Below, piece by piece: positions 17,222 to 25,897 of a stretch of DNA of 64,000 nt (positions are counted from its first letter, which is position 1; every line of letters begins with the position of its first letter). The notes beneath the pieces were generated by a model. That model was not told the origin of the DNA. It saw only the letters and a list, made by a program, of their open reading frames with translations, and did no database searches. The DNA comes from an uncultured Acetatifactor sp. (lineage in GTDB: Bacteria > Bacillota > Clostridia > Lachnospirales > Lachnospiraceae): contig CAJTXE010000008.1 in NCBI GenBank assembly GCA_910580225.1, forward strand, positions 59,018 through 123,017. Direction: 5' to 3'. Both the position numbers and the translations under genes were made by a program.

Positions 17222-17338
17222 TTACCAGACGCGTATAAAGCATCCGCCGCTGCATACAGGAGAACAAGCTCCTGCCTCTATCTTTTCCATAAGCTCTGCG
17301 ATAGAATATGTTTTCATTGACGGTTTTTCAAATTTCAT
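17222..17338 (-). CDS. RiPP precursor peptide, copy 2 (C-x3-C-x3-C core)
   Basis: 38-residue peptide; leader MKFEKPSMKTYSIAELMEKI, then EAGACSPVCSGGCFIRVW. Cys are at 25, 29 and 33. The leader is charged and helical (YSIAELMEKIEAG), typical of a peptide bound by a PqqD-type recognition domain. The first 36 codons are identical in amino acid sequence to the neighbouring copy and differ only at synonymous sites, so the core is under selection; the last residues differ (VW against IGGKG). AGGTGAT precedes the ATG. The product is probably a small sulfur-bridged peptide (sactipeptide or ranthipeptide type); the linkage cannot be told from sequence. Confidence 0.82.
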   Translation of the reverse strand: MKFEKPSMKTYSIAELMEKIEAGACSPVCSGGCFIRVW

Positions 17339-17368
17339 GTTATCACCTACTCTTCTGTTCTCATTTCT

Positions 17369-17494
17369 TCAGCCTTTTCCACCAATTCGAATAAAGCATC
17401 CGCCGCTGCATACAGGAGAACAAGCCCCCGCTTCTATCTTTTCCATAAGCTCCGCGATAGAATATGTTTTCATTGACGGTTTTTCAAACTTCAT
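17369..17494 (-). CDS. RiPP precursor peptide, copy 1 (C-x3-C-x3-C core)
   Basis: 41-residue peptide with the same leader and core as the downstream copy (ACSPVCSGGCFIR) but ending IGGKG. AAGGAGGTGAT gives a very strong ribosome binding site, as expected for a peptide made in large amount. It lies between the PqqD-like gene and the second copy. The absence of a double-Gly cleavage site before the core, and of a C39 peptidase in the locus, suggests that another protease such as the S26-like domain removes the leader (inference). Confidence 0.82.
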   Translation of the reverse strand: MKFEKPSMKTYSIAELMEKIEAGACSPVCSGGCFIRIGGKG

Positions 17495-17548
17495 GCTATC
17501 ACCTCCTTGTTTGATTTTTCCATGCACAACCTGGTAATAACCTCTTTT

Positions 17549-17854
17549 TCAGTCCGTCAGAACAACCAGCTCATTGTCAAGCAAAAGCTGAATAAAGCCT
17601 TCAAAGCTTTCCCTTACAGATTCATCATCGTTAATAACATATGTATCCATAACCCGGGCTTTATACCTCTCATAAACCTCACCGACGGTATCTGATTCTA
17701 TTTCTTCATAAAGAATCAGCCCTGTTGCATTCAGAAAATGAATTTTATCATTTTCTTCGTCTACTAAAACACTCCCTTCTCCCTCTATTGTTTCCGCCTT
17801 CAAGTTCTTTTCATGGTTCTTGACCACTCTCTTGTCCAAATAATTATTGTTCAT
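17549..17854 (-). CDS. PqqD-family RiPP recognition element protein
   Basis: 101-residue stand-alone RRE. The middle reads EGEGSVLVDEENDKIHFLNATGLILYEEIESDTVGEVYERY, matching the PqqD pattern (acidic strand, F-LN-T, then helix). It should bind the precursor leader and present it to the radical SAM enzymes. Start: two ATGs lie two codons apart; the second (17854) has AAGGGAG at eight bases and is chosen, the first (17860) would have it at only three. It is the first gene of the RiPP operon. Confidence 0.85.
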   Translation of the reverse strand: MNNNYLDKRVVKNHEKNLKAETIEGEGSVLVDEENDKIHFLNATGLILYEEIESDTVGEVYERYKARVMDTYVINDDESVRESFEGFIQLLLDNELVVLTD

Positions 17855-17899
17855 TCTCATTTCTCCCTTCGTTTTTTAATCACCTTGGCGTGCTTGATG

Positions 17900-17965
17900 T
17901 CTATACTCTATCACATAAAGTTTTTACATTGAGAAAAAGACCTTAAACTGTCTTTAGCTGACCTT
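17900..17965 (-). promoter_or_regulatory. Agr-type (LytTR) promoter of the RiPP operon
   Basis: On the minus strand AAGGTCAGCT begins at 17965 and a second AAGGTC at 17944, 21 bp apart. The -10 TATAGA is at 17905-17900, 33 bp after the second half-site, within ATGTGATAGAGTATAGACATC. The 70-bp module aligns base for base in position with the exporter promoter at 8880-8811, including the shared blocks AAGGTCAGCT, AAGGTC, ATGTG-TA-AGTATA and ATC. Confidence 0.72.
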
Positions 17966-18038
17966 CACATTTCATCCCATCGTAATATCAGAGCAGCAGA
18001 AACCCAATTCTCCCAACTAAAAACGTGAAAAAATATGC

Positions 18039-18067
18039 TTGCATTCCGCCGCACTGTATGCTATAGT
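18039..18067 (+). promoter_or_regulatory. Promoter of the ABC-F leader transcript
   Basis: TTGCAT at 18039-18044 and TATAGT at 18062-18067 with a 17-bp spacer and TGC before the -10. It would start a leader of about 320 nt. Confidence 0.65.
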
Positions 18068-18156
18068 AAAGCAGAAGTTGGTTCCGCAGACAGGCGGGGC
18101 CGCCTGAACGATACATGATAAGCTGATTTTCGAAACATTGGATAAGAGGAGGAGCA

Positions 18157-18168
18157 ATGCAGAAATAA
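18157..18168 (+). promoter_or_regulatory. Minimal leader ORF (Met-Gln-Lys-stop) in the ABC-F leader
   Basis: GAGGAGGAGCA directly precedes ATG CAG AAA TAA. A strong ribosome binding site in front of a three-codon ORF in the untranslated leader of an antibiotic-resistance-type gene suggests a ribosome-sensing leader. A further imperfect hairpin (18271-18303, CTATG...GGGC / GCCC...CATAG) lies between it and the attenuator. Confidence 0.45.
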
Positions 18169-18321
18169 TCTATTGACTAAATTTACACAGGGTTTTTCGA
18201 TGCACCGGCATCTATTTGCAGGTTGTATTCTTTGTGTAACCGTTGATAGAGTTCTGACCTTTGCTTCATTCTATGATTAGGGCCTGTTGCGCCCCCAGCA
18301 TAGTTTATGTACGCAGATTCT

Positions 18322-18355
18322 GCTTTCGGTTACATCTATAGCCGGAAGCTTTTTT
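18322..18355 (+). terminator. Attenuator terminator upstream of the ABC-F gene
   Basis: GCTTTCGG / CCGGAAGC stem (8 bp, one G-U) with a 12-nt loop, followed directly by TTTTTT (18350-18355) and 43 bp before the ABC-F start codon. It lies inside the leader, so it would abort transcription unless remodelled by a stalled ribosome. Confidence 0.7.
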
Positions 18356-18397
18356 AATGCGGAAACCCGAAACATGTTTAATAAACAGGAGGTATTT

Positions 18398-20038
18398 ATG
18401 ATACAGATTAAAAATTTAAATATTTACCACAAAAAAGATCTGCGTCCTCTGGTTTCGGATCTTTCTATTACCATAAACGACGGGGACCGGGCCGCCATCA
18501 TCGGGGAAGAGGGAAACGGCAAATCCACCTTGCTGAAACTTCTGTATGACCCTGCCCTGGTGGAGGATTACGCAGAATATACGGGAGAAATCCAGAAGAC
18601 CCATACGGTCTGCGGCTATCTGCCTCAGGAGCTCCCCCCGGAAGACCGGGAAAAAGATATTTATACCTTTTTAAGCGAAGAGCCTGCCTTTCTGGAAACA
18701 GATTACCGGGAGCTGGCGTCCATGGCGGGCAGACTGGGTCTGTCCGTGGATCTGCTGTACAGTGATACCCAAATGGGGCAGCTCTCAGGAGGTGAGAAAA
18801 TCAAGATCCAGCTTACTCGGATCATGACCATGCGCCCCGATCTGTTCCTCCTGGATGAGCCATCCAATGACATCGACATTGAAACCCTGGAATGGCTGGA
18901 GCATTTCATCAACAGCTGTCCCTTTCCCGTGCTTTACATCTCTCATGACGAGACGCTGCTGGAGCACACAGCCAACATGATTCTGCATATGGAGCAGCTG
19001 AAGCGCAAGACGGAAAGCCAGTGCACCGTATTTCGGACCGGTTACCGGGAATATGTGGAGCAGCGCCGGAAAAATCTTGATCGCCAGACCCGTCTGGCAC
19101 AGGAAGAGAAAGCCGCTTATGAAAAACAGCAGGAGAAATTCCGGAAAATTCACGACAAGGTAGAATATCAGCAGGCTGTGATCACCCGGCAGAATCCAAG
19201 CGGAGGCAGGCTTCTGAAAAAGAAAATGCATGCCGTCAAGTCCATGGAACGTCGTTTTGAACGCCAGGCTGAAAATATGACCCAAAGACCTGACGAGGAG
19301 GAGTCTATTTTCTTCCGCTTTGCTCAGGGGGAAGGTATCCCTGCCGGGAAATGGGTTATTGACTATGAATTATCTTCATTATCTGTCGGAAACAGGGAAC
19401 TGGCCAGGAATATCCGGCTCCAGGTGAAAGGACCGGAGAAGCTCTGCATTATCGGCAAAAACGGTGCAGGCAAAACCACGCTGCTGCGTCTCATTGCGGA
19501 CCAGCTTTTGGCACGCACGGATATCCGTGCCGCCTATATGCCCCAGAATTACGAGGAGCTTCTGGATATGGACAGTACGCCGGTGGAATATCTGTCCCGG
19601 ACCTGGGAACAGCAACGGCCTGATCTGCCACCCAGCTCTCCCCAGGAAGCCACTTCCGGAAATCGGATGCCCAGGTGTCTCACAAAAGAAGAGTTCACCC
19701 GCATCCGCACCTACCTGGGCAGCATGAAATATACGGTGCAGGAAATGGACCATTCTATCCGAGATCTCTCCGGCGGTCAGAGGGCCAAGCTCCTGTTGCT
19801 GAGGATGAGCATGGAGCACCGGAATGTGCTGCTCCTGGATGAACCCACCCGGAATTTCTCACCCCTGTCAGGCCCGGTAATTCGGGAACTGCTGCGGGAT
19901 TTTCCCGGCGCCGTCATCAGCGTGTCCCACGACAGAAAATACATCCGGGAAGTCTGTGACCGAGTGCTTGAACTGCAGGCAGATGGATTGATCCCGGTTG
20001 GGGACTCTTCTGCCCGGATGTCGGAGTCGGCGCTTTAA
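18398..20038 (+). CDS. ABC-F ribosomal protection protein
   Basis: 546 residues, two ATPase domains in one chain and no membrane segments. Domain 1: Walker A GEEGNGKST, signature LSGGE, Walker B LFLLDEPSNDID. Domain 2: Walker A GKNGAGKTT, signature LSGGQ, Walker B VLLLDEPTRNFSP. The linker between them (about residues 215-330) is long, charged and helical (EQRRKNLDRQTRLAQEEK and onward), as in antibiotic-resistance ABC-F proteins that displace drugs from the ribosomal peptidyl-transferase centre (Vga/Lsa/VmlR type). The second Walker B lacks the usual N-H-x-D and reads TRNFSPLSGP. The start is ATG with AGGAGGT seven bases upstream. The attenuator-like leader supports drug-inducible expression. 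The spectrum cannot be predicted. Confidence 0.85.
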   Translation: MIQIKNLNIYHKKDLRPLVSDLSITINDGDRAAIIGEEGNGKSTLLKLLYDPALVEDYAEYTGEIQKTHTVCGYLPQELPPEDREKDIYTFLSEEPAFLETDYRELASMAGRLGLSVDLLYSDTQMGQLSGGEKIKIQLTRIMTMRPDLFLLDEPSNDIDIETLEWLEHFINSCPFPVLYISHDETLLEHTANMILHMEQLKRKTESQCTVFRTGYREYVEQRRKNLDRQTRLAQEEKAAYEKQQEKFRKIHDKVEYQQAVITRQNPSGGRLLKKKMHAVKSMERRFERQAENMTQRPDEEESIFFRFAQGEGIPAGKWVIDYELSSLSVGNRELARNIRLQVKGPEKLCIIGKNGAGKTTLLRLIADQLLARTDIRAAYMPQNYEELLDMDSTPVEYLSRTWEQQRPDLPPSSPQEATSGNRMPRCLTKEEFTRIRTYLGSMKYTVQEMDHSIRDLSGGQRAKLLLLRMSMEHRNVLLLDEPTRNFSPLSGPVIRELLRDFPGAVISVSHDRKYIREVCDRVLELQADGLIPVGDSSARMSESAL

Positions 20039-20079
20039 AAGATTCCGGCTCTGAAAATCCTGTAAAAAGCTTCATCATA

Positions 20080-20108
20080 TTGACTCCGTACGAAAATGGT
20101 GGTATGAT
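20080..20108 (+). promoter_or_regulatory. Promoter of the pyridoxamine kinase gene
   Basis: TTGACT at 20080-20085 and TATGAT at 20103-20108 with a 17-bp spacer, giving a 5' leader of roughly 150 nt in which no gene is evident. Confidence 0.7.
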
Positions 20109-20264
20109 GTGTCTGCCTGAAAATTCCAAAAGCAGAAAGCCGAAAAAGAAATGGACTGACCGGTTTCTGCACATATAACTTTGCAGGCCATTTAAAAGGT
20201 TGAATAAAAATGCGTATTCAGCTGCTCTTCACATGCGCGCCGCAACGCGCAGACAGGTTTCAAA

Positions 20265-21092
20265 ATGAAAAGAGTCTTAACAATACAGGATATTTCATGC
20301 CTGGGAAAATGCTCCCTGACAATCGCCCTGCCCGTTCTGTCCGCCCTTGGTGCCGAGACGGTGATCCTGCCTACAGCAGTCCTGTCCACCCATACCATGT
20401 TTCGGAACTTTACCTGCAAGGACCTTTCCGACCAGATTGAGCCCATTGCCGATCATTGGAAAAGCGAAGGTGTGACCTTTGATGCCATTTATACCGGCTA
20501 TCTGGGGACAACCAGTCAGATTGACCAGATCAGGAAACTGTTCAAAAGCTTTCGGGATCAAAATACCAAGATCATTGTTGACCCTGTAATGGCGGACAAC
20601 GGAAAACTCTATCCTGCCTTTGACATGGACTATGTCCGGAAAAACACGGAACTCTGCGCGGAAGCAGATATTATCGTGCCCAATATTACCGAAGCTGCTC
20701 TGATGACCGGGATGGACTACAGAGAAGAATACGATGAGGTCTATATCAAGGAGCTGCTTTCCAGGCTGAATGCCCTGGGTGCAAATGTCAGCGTCCTCAC
20801 CGGCGTCTCGCTGGAACAGGGAAAAACCGGTGTGATGGGCTATGAACGGGAAACCGGAGAATATTACGTTTATCAGAACCGCAGAATTGATGCCGCCTAT
20901 CACGGAACAGGAGATCTTTTCTCCAGTACCTGCGTAGGAGAGATTCTGAAAGGAAGGAGCTGGCAGGACGCCATGCGCATTGCCGCCGATTATACGGCTC
21001 ATACCATAGAGGTGACCCTGGAGAATCCTGATAAGCCCTGGTATGGCGTTGATTTCGAGGCTACGATTCCGGATTTGATTGCCATGAAATAA
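20265..21092 (+). CDS. pdxY: Pyridoxamine/pyridoxal kinase (PdxY-type)
   Basis: 275-residue ribokinase-fold kinase that phosphorylates B6 vitamers. It starts MKRVLTIQDISCLGKCSLT, has IIVDPVMADNGKLY in the middle and the ATP/anion-hole segment YHGTGDLFSSTCVGE with catalytic Asp in GTGD near residue 210. No strong ribosome binding site precedes the ATG (only ACAGG), and the frame has no other early start. Length fits the PdxY/PdxK branch of Firmicutes. Substrate preference between pyridoxal and pyridoxamine is not decidable. Confidence 0.85.
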   Translation: MKRVLTIQDISCLGKCSLTIALPVLSALGAETVILPTAVLSTHTMFRNFTCKDLSDQIEPIADHWKSEGVTFDAIYTGYLGTTSQIDQIRKLFKSFRDQNTKIIVDPVMADNGKLYPAFDMDYVRKNTELCAEADIIVPNITEAALMTGMDYREEYDEVYIKELLSRLNALGANVSVLTGVSLEQGKTGVMGYERETGEYYVYQNRRIDAAYHGTGDLFSSTCVGEILKGRSWQDAMRIAADYTAHTIEVTLENPDKPWYGVDFEATIPDLIAMK

Positions 21093-21105
21093 AGTCAAAT
21101 AGACA

Positions 21106-21163
21106 AACCGGGGATGGACCGTAAGGTAAGTATAAACAATCCCTTGCGGCGGCATCCCCGGTT
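21106..21163. terminator. Long hairpin between convergent pdxY and the polyamine operon
   Basis: AACCGGGGATG (21106-21116) pairs with CATCCCCGGTT (21153-21163); inside, CCGTAAGG can pair with CCTTGCGG. On the minus strand TGTCTATTTGACTTT follows, so it can end the polyamine operon. Confidence 0.6.
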
Positions 21164-21250
21164 CAATCACATCCGGATTCCAAATACACCCTGTTTCTTT
21201 CTGTCAAACATCTTCCGACCCGGAAATCTTCCCCGAATCCTCCTGAAATA

Positions 21251-22510
21251 TCAGTCAATCAGCACCGGATTCTCCTCCACCGCCCAGGGCAGGCCGTATT
21301 GATTCAGAGCCTCCATATAAGGATCCGGATCAAACTCTTCCACATTGAATACGCCGGGTTTCCTCCAGGTGCCGTTCATCACCAGCATGGCGCCGATCAT
21401 GGCAGGTACGCCTGTGGTATAGGAGATGGCCTGGGATCCCACTTCCCGATAGCATTCCTGATGATCACACACATTGTAGATATAGACGGATTTCTCCTGT
21501 CCGTCCTTTATCCCTGTGAAAATGCAGCCGATGTTGGTCTTGCCCACAGTGCGGGGCCCCAGAGAAGCAGGATCCGGAAGCAGCGCCTTCAAAAACTGGA
21601 TGGGCACAATCTCTCTGCCCTCAAACATAACCGGGTCCGTCCGCAGCATCCCTACATTCTCCAGGCATTTCATATGGGTGAGATAGCTCTGGCCAAAGGT
21701 CATAAAAAAGCGAATGCGCTTCACCCCGGGAATATGTTTCGCCAGAGACTCGATTTCCTCATGGTGCAGCAAATACATGTCCCTTTTCCCCACCTGGGCA
21801 AAATCGTACTCCCGCTTGATTTCCATGGGTTTGGTCTCCACCCAGTGACCGTTTTCCCAGTAGGAGCCGTTGGCGGACACTTCCCGCAGGTTAATCTCCG
21901 GATTGAAATTGGTGGCGAAGGGATAGCCGTGATCCCCTCCGTTGCAGTCCATGATATCAATATAGTGAATCTGATCAAAATAATGCTTCAGGGCATAGGC
22001 AGAAAAGACGCTTGTAACCCCGGGGTCAAAACCGGTGCCCAGCAGGGCCGTAATGCCAGCCCTCTCGAAACGCTCCTTATACGCCCATTGCCAGGAATAG
22101 TCAAAATACGCGGTAAACCCTTCCTCTTTGCACCTTTTCTCGTAAACAGCGCGCCAGGCCGGGTCTTCAGTATCCTCGGCCTCGTAATTGGCCGTGTCAA
22201 CATAGTCAACTCCGCAGGCCAGACAGGCGTCCATAATGGTCAGATCCTGATAAGGCAGCGCCAGGTTCAGCACGGCTTTGGGCTGTTCCCCCTTGATCAG
22301 GGCAATCAGCTCCTCCACGTTGTCCGCGTCCACCCTGGCTGTGGTGATTTTCGCCGCGGTATTTCCTGCAAGCTGCTCCTTCAGGGCTTCGCATTTCGAC
22401 ACCGTACGGCTGGCAATACAGATCTCCGAAAACACATCCGCTTTCATGGCACATTTCTGAATGGCCACGGAGGCAACACCCCCGCAGCCGATGATTAAAA
22501 TTTTAGACAT
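21251..22510 (-). CDS. Saccharopine dehydrogenase-family protein, carboxynorspermidine dehydrogenase-like
   Basis: 419 residues. N-terminal Rossmann motif GCGGVASVAIQKCA and the following IASRTVSKCEALK fit the saccharopine dehydrogenase family. HLTxx-type features such as DTANYEAEDTEDPAW, GTGFDPGVTSVFSAYA and MDCNGGDHGYPFATNF match carboxy(nor)spermidine dehydrogenase. That enzyme condenses a diamine with aspartate semialdehyde using NADPH. It is the last gene of the speD-decarboxylase-speE operon. No carboxynorspermidine decarboxylase is in the window. The start is ATG with GGAGAG upstream; a longer frame adds 18 residues without support. Confidence 0.82.
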   Translation of the reverse strand: MSKILIIGCGGVASVAIQKCAMKADVFSEICIASRTVSKCEALKEQLAGNTAAKITTARVDADNVEELIALIKGEQPKAVLNLALPYQDLTIMDACLACGVDYVDTANYEAEDTEDPAWRAVYEKRCKEEGFTAYFDYSWQWAYKERFERAGITALLGTGFDPGVTSVFSAYALKHYFDQIHYIDIMDCNGGDHGYPFATNFNPEINLREVSANGSYWENGHWVETKPMEIKREYDFAQVGKRDMYLLHHEEIESLAKHIPGVKRIRFFMTFGQSYLTHMKCLENVGMLRTDPVMFEGREIVPIQFLKALLPDPASLGPRTVGKTNIGCIFTGIKDGQEKSVYIYNVCDHQECYREVGSQAISYTTGVPAMIGAMLVMNGTWRKPGVFNVEEFDPDPYMEALNQYGLPWAVEENPVLID

Positions 22511-22584
22511 ATTCTTCTCTCCGTTCTTTATATCCATATTCCTTTTGTCAATCCATCTGTGCATAACCAGTGGTTTCCCTCTGT

Positions 22585-23451
22585 TTACCCGTGTATCTCC
22601 ACTTTCCGCAGCAGCTTCTCCACATAGGCCGGCAGGCAGAAGGCCCCTGCATGAAGCTTGGGCGTATAATACCGGGTCTCAAAGCCCCGCTCCAGCCACC
22701 GGGAAGGATCCATATCCCGTACCGGATGATACTTTTTCGACGCAAACCCAAACAGCCAGTGGCCGGAAGGATACGTGGGAATATGGGCCTGATACACCCG
22801 GCTGATCGGAAAGCTCTCCACAATGCGCTTGTGTGCACGCATACAGGCTGTGGCATCCGCCTCATAGAAAGGACTCTCATGCTGGTTCACCATGATCCCG
22901 TCCTCCCGCAGAGCCTTGTAACAGTTTCCGTAAAACTCCTTGGTAAAAAGGCCTTCCCCCGGGCCAAAGGGATCCGTGGAATCCACAATGATCAGATCAT
23001 ACTCGTTTTCCCGGGAACGAACAAACTTCAAGCCGTCTTCATAGTGGATATACACTCTTTCGTCGTCCAGTTTGCAGGCGGTCTGAGGCAGATAGTCCCT
23101 GCACACCTGTATCACCTGCCTGTCAATCTCCACCAGGTCAATATATTCGATCTCCGGGTACTTTACCAGCTCCCGCACCACTCCGCCGTCGCCGGCTCCG
23201 ATCACCAGCACCCGCTCCACATGAGGGTGTACCGCCATGGGCACATGCACGATCATCTCATGATAGATAAATTCATCCTTTTCCGTCAGCATGATATAGC
23301 CGTCCAAAGCCAGAAACCGTCCGAACTCCGGGGATTCAAATACGTCGATCCGCTGCAGCTCGCTCTCTCCGCTGTACAGCTGCCTGTCCACCCGAATGGA
23401 CAGTTTTACATTTGGTGTGTGCAATTCCGAAAACCATAAATCCATACCCAT
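22585..23451 (-). CDS. speE: Spermidine synthase (polyamine aminopropyltransferase)
   Basis: 288 residues. SAM-type binding motif VIGAGDGGVVREL (residues 83-95), YIDLVEIDRQVI for the ribose contact and DSTDPFGPGEG containing the catalytic Asp are all conserved for SpeE. It transfers an aminopropyl group from decarboxylated SAM to putrescine or agmatine. AGGAGG lies before the ATG. It stands between the decarboxylase and the dehydrogenase genes and depends on SpeD from the same operon for its donor. Confidence 0.93.
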   Translation of the reverse strand: MGMDLWFSELHTPNVKLSIRVDRQLYSGESELQRIDVFESPEFGRFLALDGYIMLTEKDEFIYHEMIVHVPMAVHPHVERVLVIGAGDGGVVRELVKYPEIEYIDLVEIDRQVIQVCRDYLPQTACKLDDERVYIHYEDGLKFVRSRENEYDLIIVDSTDPFGPGEGLFTKEFYGNCYKALREDGIMVNQHESPFYEADATACMRAHKRIVESFPISRVYQAHIPTYPSGHWLFGFASKKYHPVRDMDPSRWLERGFETRYYTPKLHAGAFCLPAYVEKLLRKVEIHG

Positions 23452-23535
23452 TTCCTCCTATTATAGCCCCATGCAATCGTCCCTTTGCCCTCATCCCTAC
23501 CCGGCACAGCCGGCATTCCGTGTCATGGCCATTCC

Positions 23536-24999
23536 TTACCCAAACCACTGCTCCCGCAATACATTCAGTCGTTCTATTCCGGGATCCTCCGGACCTGTCA
23601 TGGAGCAGCCCTTTTCTTTTGCGTAGATGATGTACTCCAGAATTTCTTCCGTAATCTCCTCCCCGGGCGCCAAAATGGGAATCCCCGGAGGATAACACAT
23701 GACGAACTCGCTGCAGATGCGCCCTTTTGCCTCCCCCAGAGACAGAGACTCTTTTTCCGCGTAAAAAGCACTCTGAGGCGAAACCGCCACCTTCGGCTCA
23801 ATGTATTCCTGAGTGTACATCCCTCCATTGTCACATCTGTATTTCCGTCTGATTTCTGTCATGGCACCGATTAGACGTTCTATGTCCCGTTCCCTGTCTC
23901 CAATGGAAATATAGGCCAATACATTGGCAATATCCCCCAGCTCCATCTGGATATCATACTCGTCCCGAAGCAGGTCATAGACTTCAATACCCGCCAGTCC
24001 GATGCCAAGGGTATTCACTGTCAGCTTGGTTTTGTCAAAATCAAAGATACTGTCACCGTTGATCAATTCCGATGTGTAGGCATAATAATCTCCGATATGA
24101 TTGATTTCCTCCCGGGCATACTCCGCCAGAGCCGTCACCCTGGCGAATTCCTTCTTTCCGCGAAGCGCCAGATTTCGCCGGGAAATATCCAGGCTGGCAA
24201 GCAGGAGATAAGATGCGCTCGTAGTCTGTGTCAGATTGATAATCTGCCGCACATAGCCGGGATTCATGGAGATTCCTGTCAGGAGAAAAGAGCTCTGTGT
24301 CAGGCTGCCCCCGGATTTATGCATACTCACTGCGGCCATATCCGCTCCTGCTTCCATGGCTGACAGGGGCATATTATCCCCGAAATAAAAATGGGTTCCG
24401 TGGGCTTCATCCACCAGTACTTTCATCCCATGGGCATGTGCCATTCGGACAATGCGTTTCAGATCTGAGCAGATGCCGTAATAGGTGGGATTGTTCACCA
24501 ATACTGCTACGGCATCCGGATGCTCCTGGATAGTCCGTTCTACTTGAGACACCTTCATACCCAGGGCAATTCCCAGTTTACTGTCCATATCCGGATTTAC
24601 ATATATGGGAATGGCGCCGTTCAAAACCAGTGCGTTAATCACGCTCCGGTGCACGTTCCTCGGCAGGATAATCTTGTCCCCCTTTTTCGCAGCGCTCAGC
24701 ACCATGCTCTGCACCGAGGAGGTGGTTCCGCCCACCATCAGAAAGGCATATGCTGCCCCGAAGGCCTCCGCCGCCATCTCCTCCGCCTCCCGGATCACGG
24801 ACACCGGATGACAGAGATTGTCAAGAGACTTCATGGAATTCACATCGATCCCCACACACTGCTGCCCCAGAAGCGAAACCAGTTCCGGATTGCCCCGGCC
24901 CCGCTTATGCCCGGGTACGTCAAAGGGCACGATTCTTTCCTGCCTGAACGCTTCCAGCGCCTCGTAAATCGGCGCTCTTGACTGATTAAAACGTCCCAT
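23536..24999 (-). CDS. speA: Orn/Lys/Arg decarboxylase family, probable biosynthetic arginine decarboxylase
   Basis: 487-residue fold-type I PLP decarboxylase. The PLP lysine is Lys228 in AVSMHKSGGSLTQSS; other marks are VPGHKRGRGN near the start, VDEAHGTH with the PLP-pairing Asp, and PPGIPILAPGE near the C-terminus. Short proteins of this type in Firmicutes (SpeA/YaaO-like) decarboxylate arginine or lysine, not the long wing-domain type. Being in an operon with speE and speD favours arginine to agmatine, but lysine is not excluded. AGGAGG precedes the ATG. Confidence 0.85.
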   Translation of the reverse strand: MGRFNQSRAPIYEALEAFRQERIVPFDVPGHKRGRGNPELVSLLGQQCVGIDVNSMKSLDNLCHPVSVIREAEEMAAEAFGAAYAFLMVGGTTSSVQSMVLSAAKKGDKIILPRNVHRSVINALVLNGAIPIYVNPDMDSKLGIALGMKVSQVERTIQEHPDAVAVLVNNPTYYGICSDLKRIVRMAHAHGMKVLVDEAHGTHFYFGDNMPLSAMEAGADMAAVSMHKSGGSLTQSSFLLTGISMNPGYVRQIINLTQTTSASYLLLASLDISRRNLALRGKKEFARVTALAEYAREEINHIGDYYAYTSELINGDSIFDFDKTKLTVNTLGIGLAGIEVYDLLRDEYDIQMELGDIANVLAYISIGDRERDIERLIGAMTEIRRKYRCDNGGMYTQEYIEPKVAVSPQSAFYAEKESLSLGEAKGRICSEFVMCYPPGIPILAPGEEITEEILEYIIYAKEKGCSMTGPEDPGIERLNVLREQWFG

Positions 25000-25138
25000 G
25001 ATCCTATCCTCCTTTCCGCGCCCCTCCCCAGTCTTCCGGGCTCCTGCTTTAACGCCGGATTGTTCACCCCCAGCAGCATTTGCACAGAGTTTCCCTGATC
25101 CGGCCCTTTATCTGCGCCATCTCCTCACATCGGAAAGA

Positions 25139-25897
25139 TCAATAAATATTCCTGCCGCTGAATATCTCAATCATTTCCCGCCTGAGATTGTCCATAATCT
25201 CCAGACGCAGTTTGGGCGGCAGCTCATAGACATCACTGTTGAACAGGTAGTTCTGCAGGTCAATCTCCTTGATCAGCATCTTGGTGTGAAAAATGTTGGC
25301 CTGGTACACATTGATATCCACCGCATCATACCTTTTAAGTGTCTCCGCATTGATATAATCCTGTATGGACGTCATCCTGTGATCCATGAAAAGCTTCTCC
25401 CCGCTGACAGCCCTGGTAAAGCCCCTGACCCGATAGTCCATGGTAATAATATCTGAGTCAAAGGAGCCGATCAGATGGTCCAGTGTGGACAAAGGTGTAA
25501 TCTCACCGCAGGTTGCCACGTCAATATCCACCCGGAAGGTTGCCAGACAAGTGTCCGGATGGTATTCCGGATAAGTATGAACGGTAATATGACTTTTATC
25601 CAGATGGGCCACAGTAGTGTCACCCATGGGCACTTTGCTTTCGTCTGCAATGAGGATGGTGACCGAACTTCCCTGAGGTTCATAATCCTGGCTGGAAATA
25701 TTCAGCACGGTAGCACCGATCATGTTCGTCACATCCACCAGAAGCTTGGTCAGGCGTTCAGAATTATACTGCTGATCGATATAGGCGATATAATCTTTCT
25801 GTTCCCGCTGAGATTTGGCATAGCACACATCGTAAATATTAAAGCTCAGGGACTTTGTTAAATTGTTAAATCCATATAGGGCAAATTTTTCGCTCAT
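25139..25897 (-). CDS. speD: S-adenosylmethionine decarboxylase proenzyme
   Basis: 252-residue pyruvoyl enzyme of the long bacterial (E. coli) class. Self-cleavage is expected before Ser102 in LDKSHITVHTYPE, producing the pyruvoyl group; the CGEITPL segment follows with the proton-donor Cys. It makes decarboxylated SAM for SpeE. It is the first gene of the operon, with AAGGAG seven bases from the ATG. Confidence 0.93.
   Translation of the reverse strand: MSEKFALYGFNNLTKSLSFNIYDVCYAKSQREQKDYIAYIDQQYNSERLTKLLVDVTNMIGATVLNISSQDYEPQGSSVTILIADESKVPMGDTTVAHLDKSHITVHTYPEYHPDTCLATFRVDIDVATCGEITPLSTLDHLIGSFDSDIITMDYRVRGFTRAVSGEKLFMDHRMTSIQDYINAETLKRYDAVDINVYQANIFHTKMLIKEIDLQNYLFNSDVYELPPKLRLEIMDNLRREMIEIFSGRNIY

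Noticed and set aside
18255..18261. Single TGACCTT (AAGGTCA on the minus strand) in the ABC-F leader
   Set aside because: No second half-site at 21 bp, so it is not counted as an AgrA site.
20104..20178. 24-codon ORF before the pyridoxamine kinase gene
   Set aside because: Its start lies inside the -10 of the predicted promoter, so it would not be in the mRNA.
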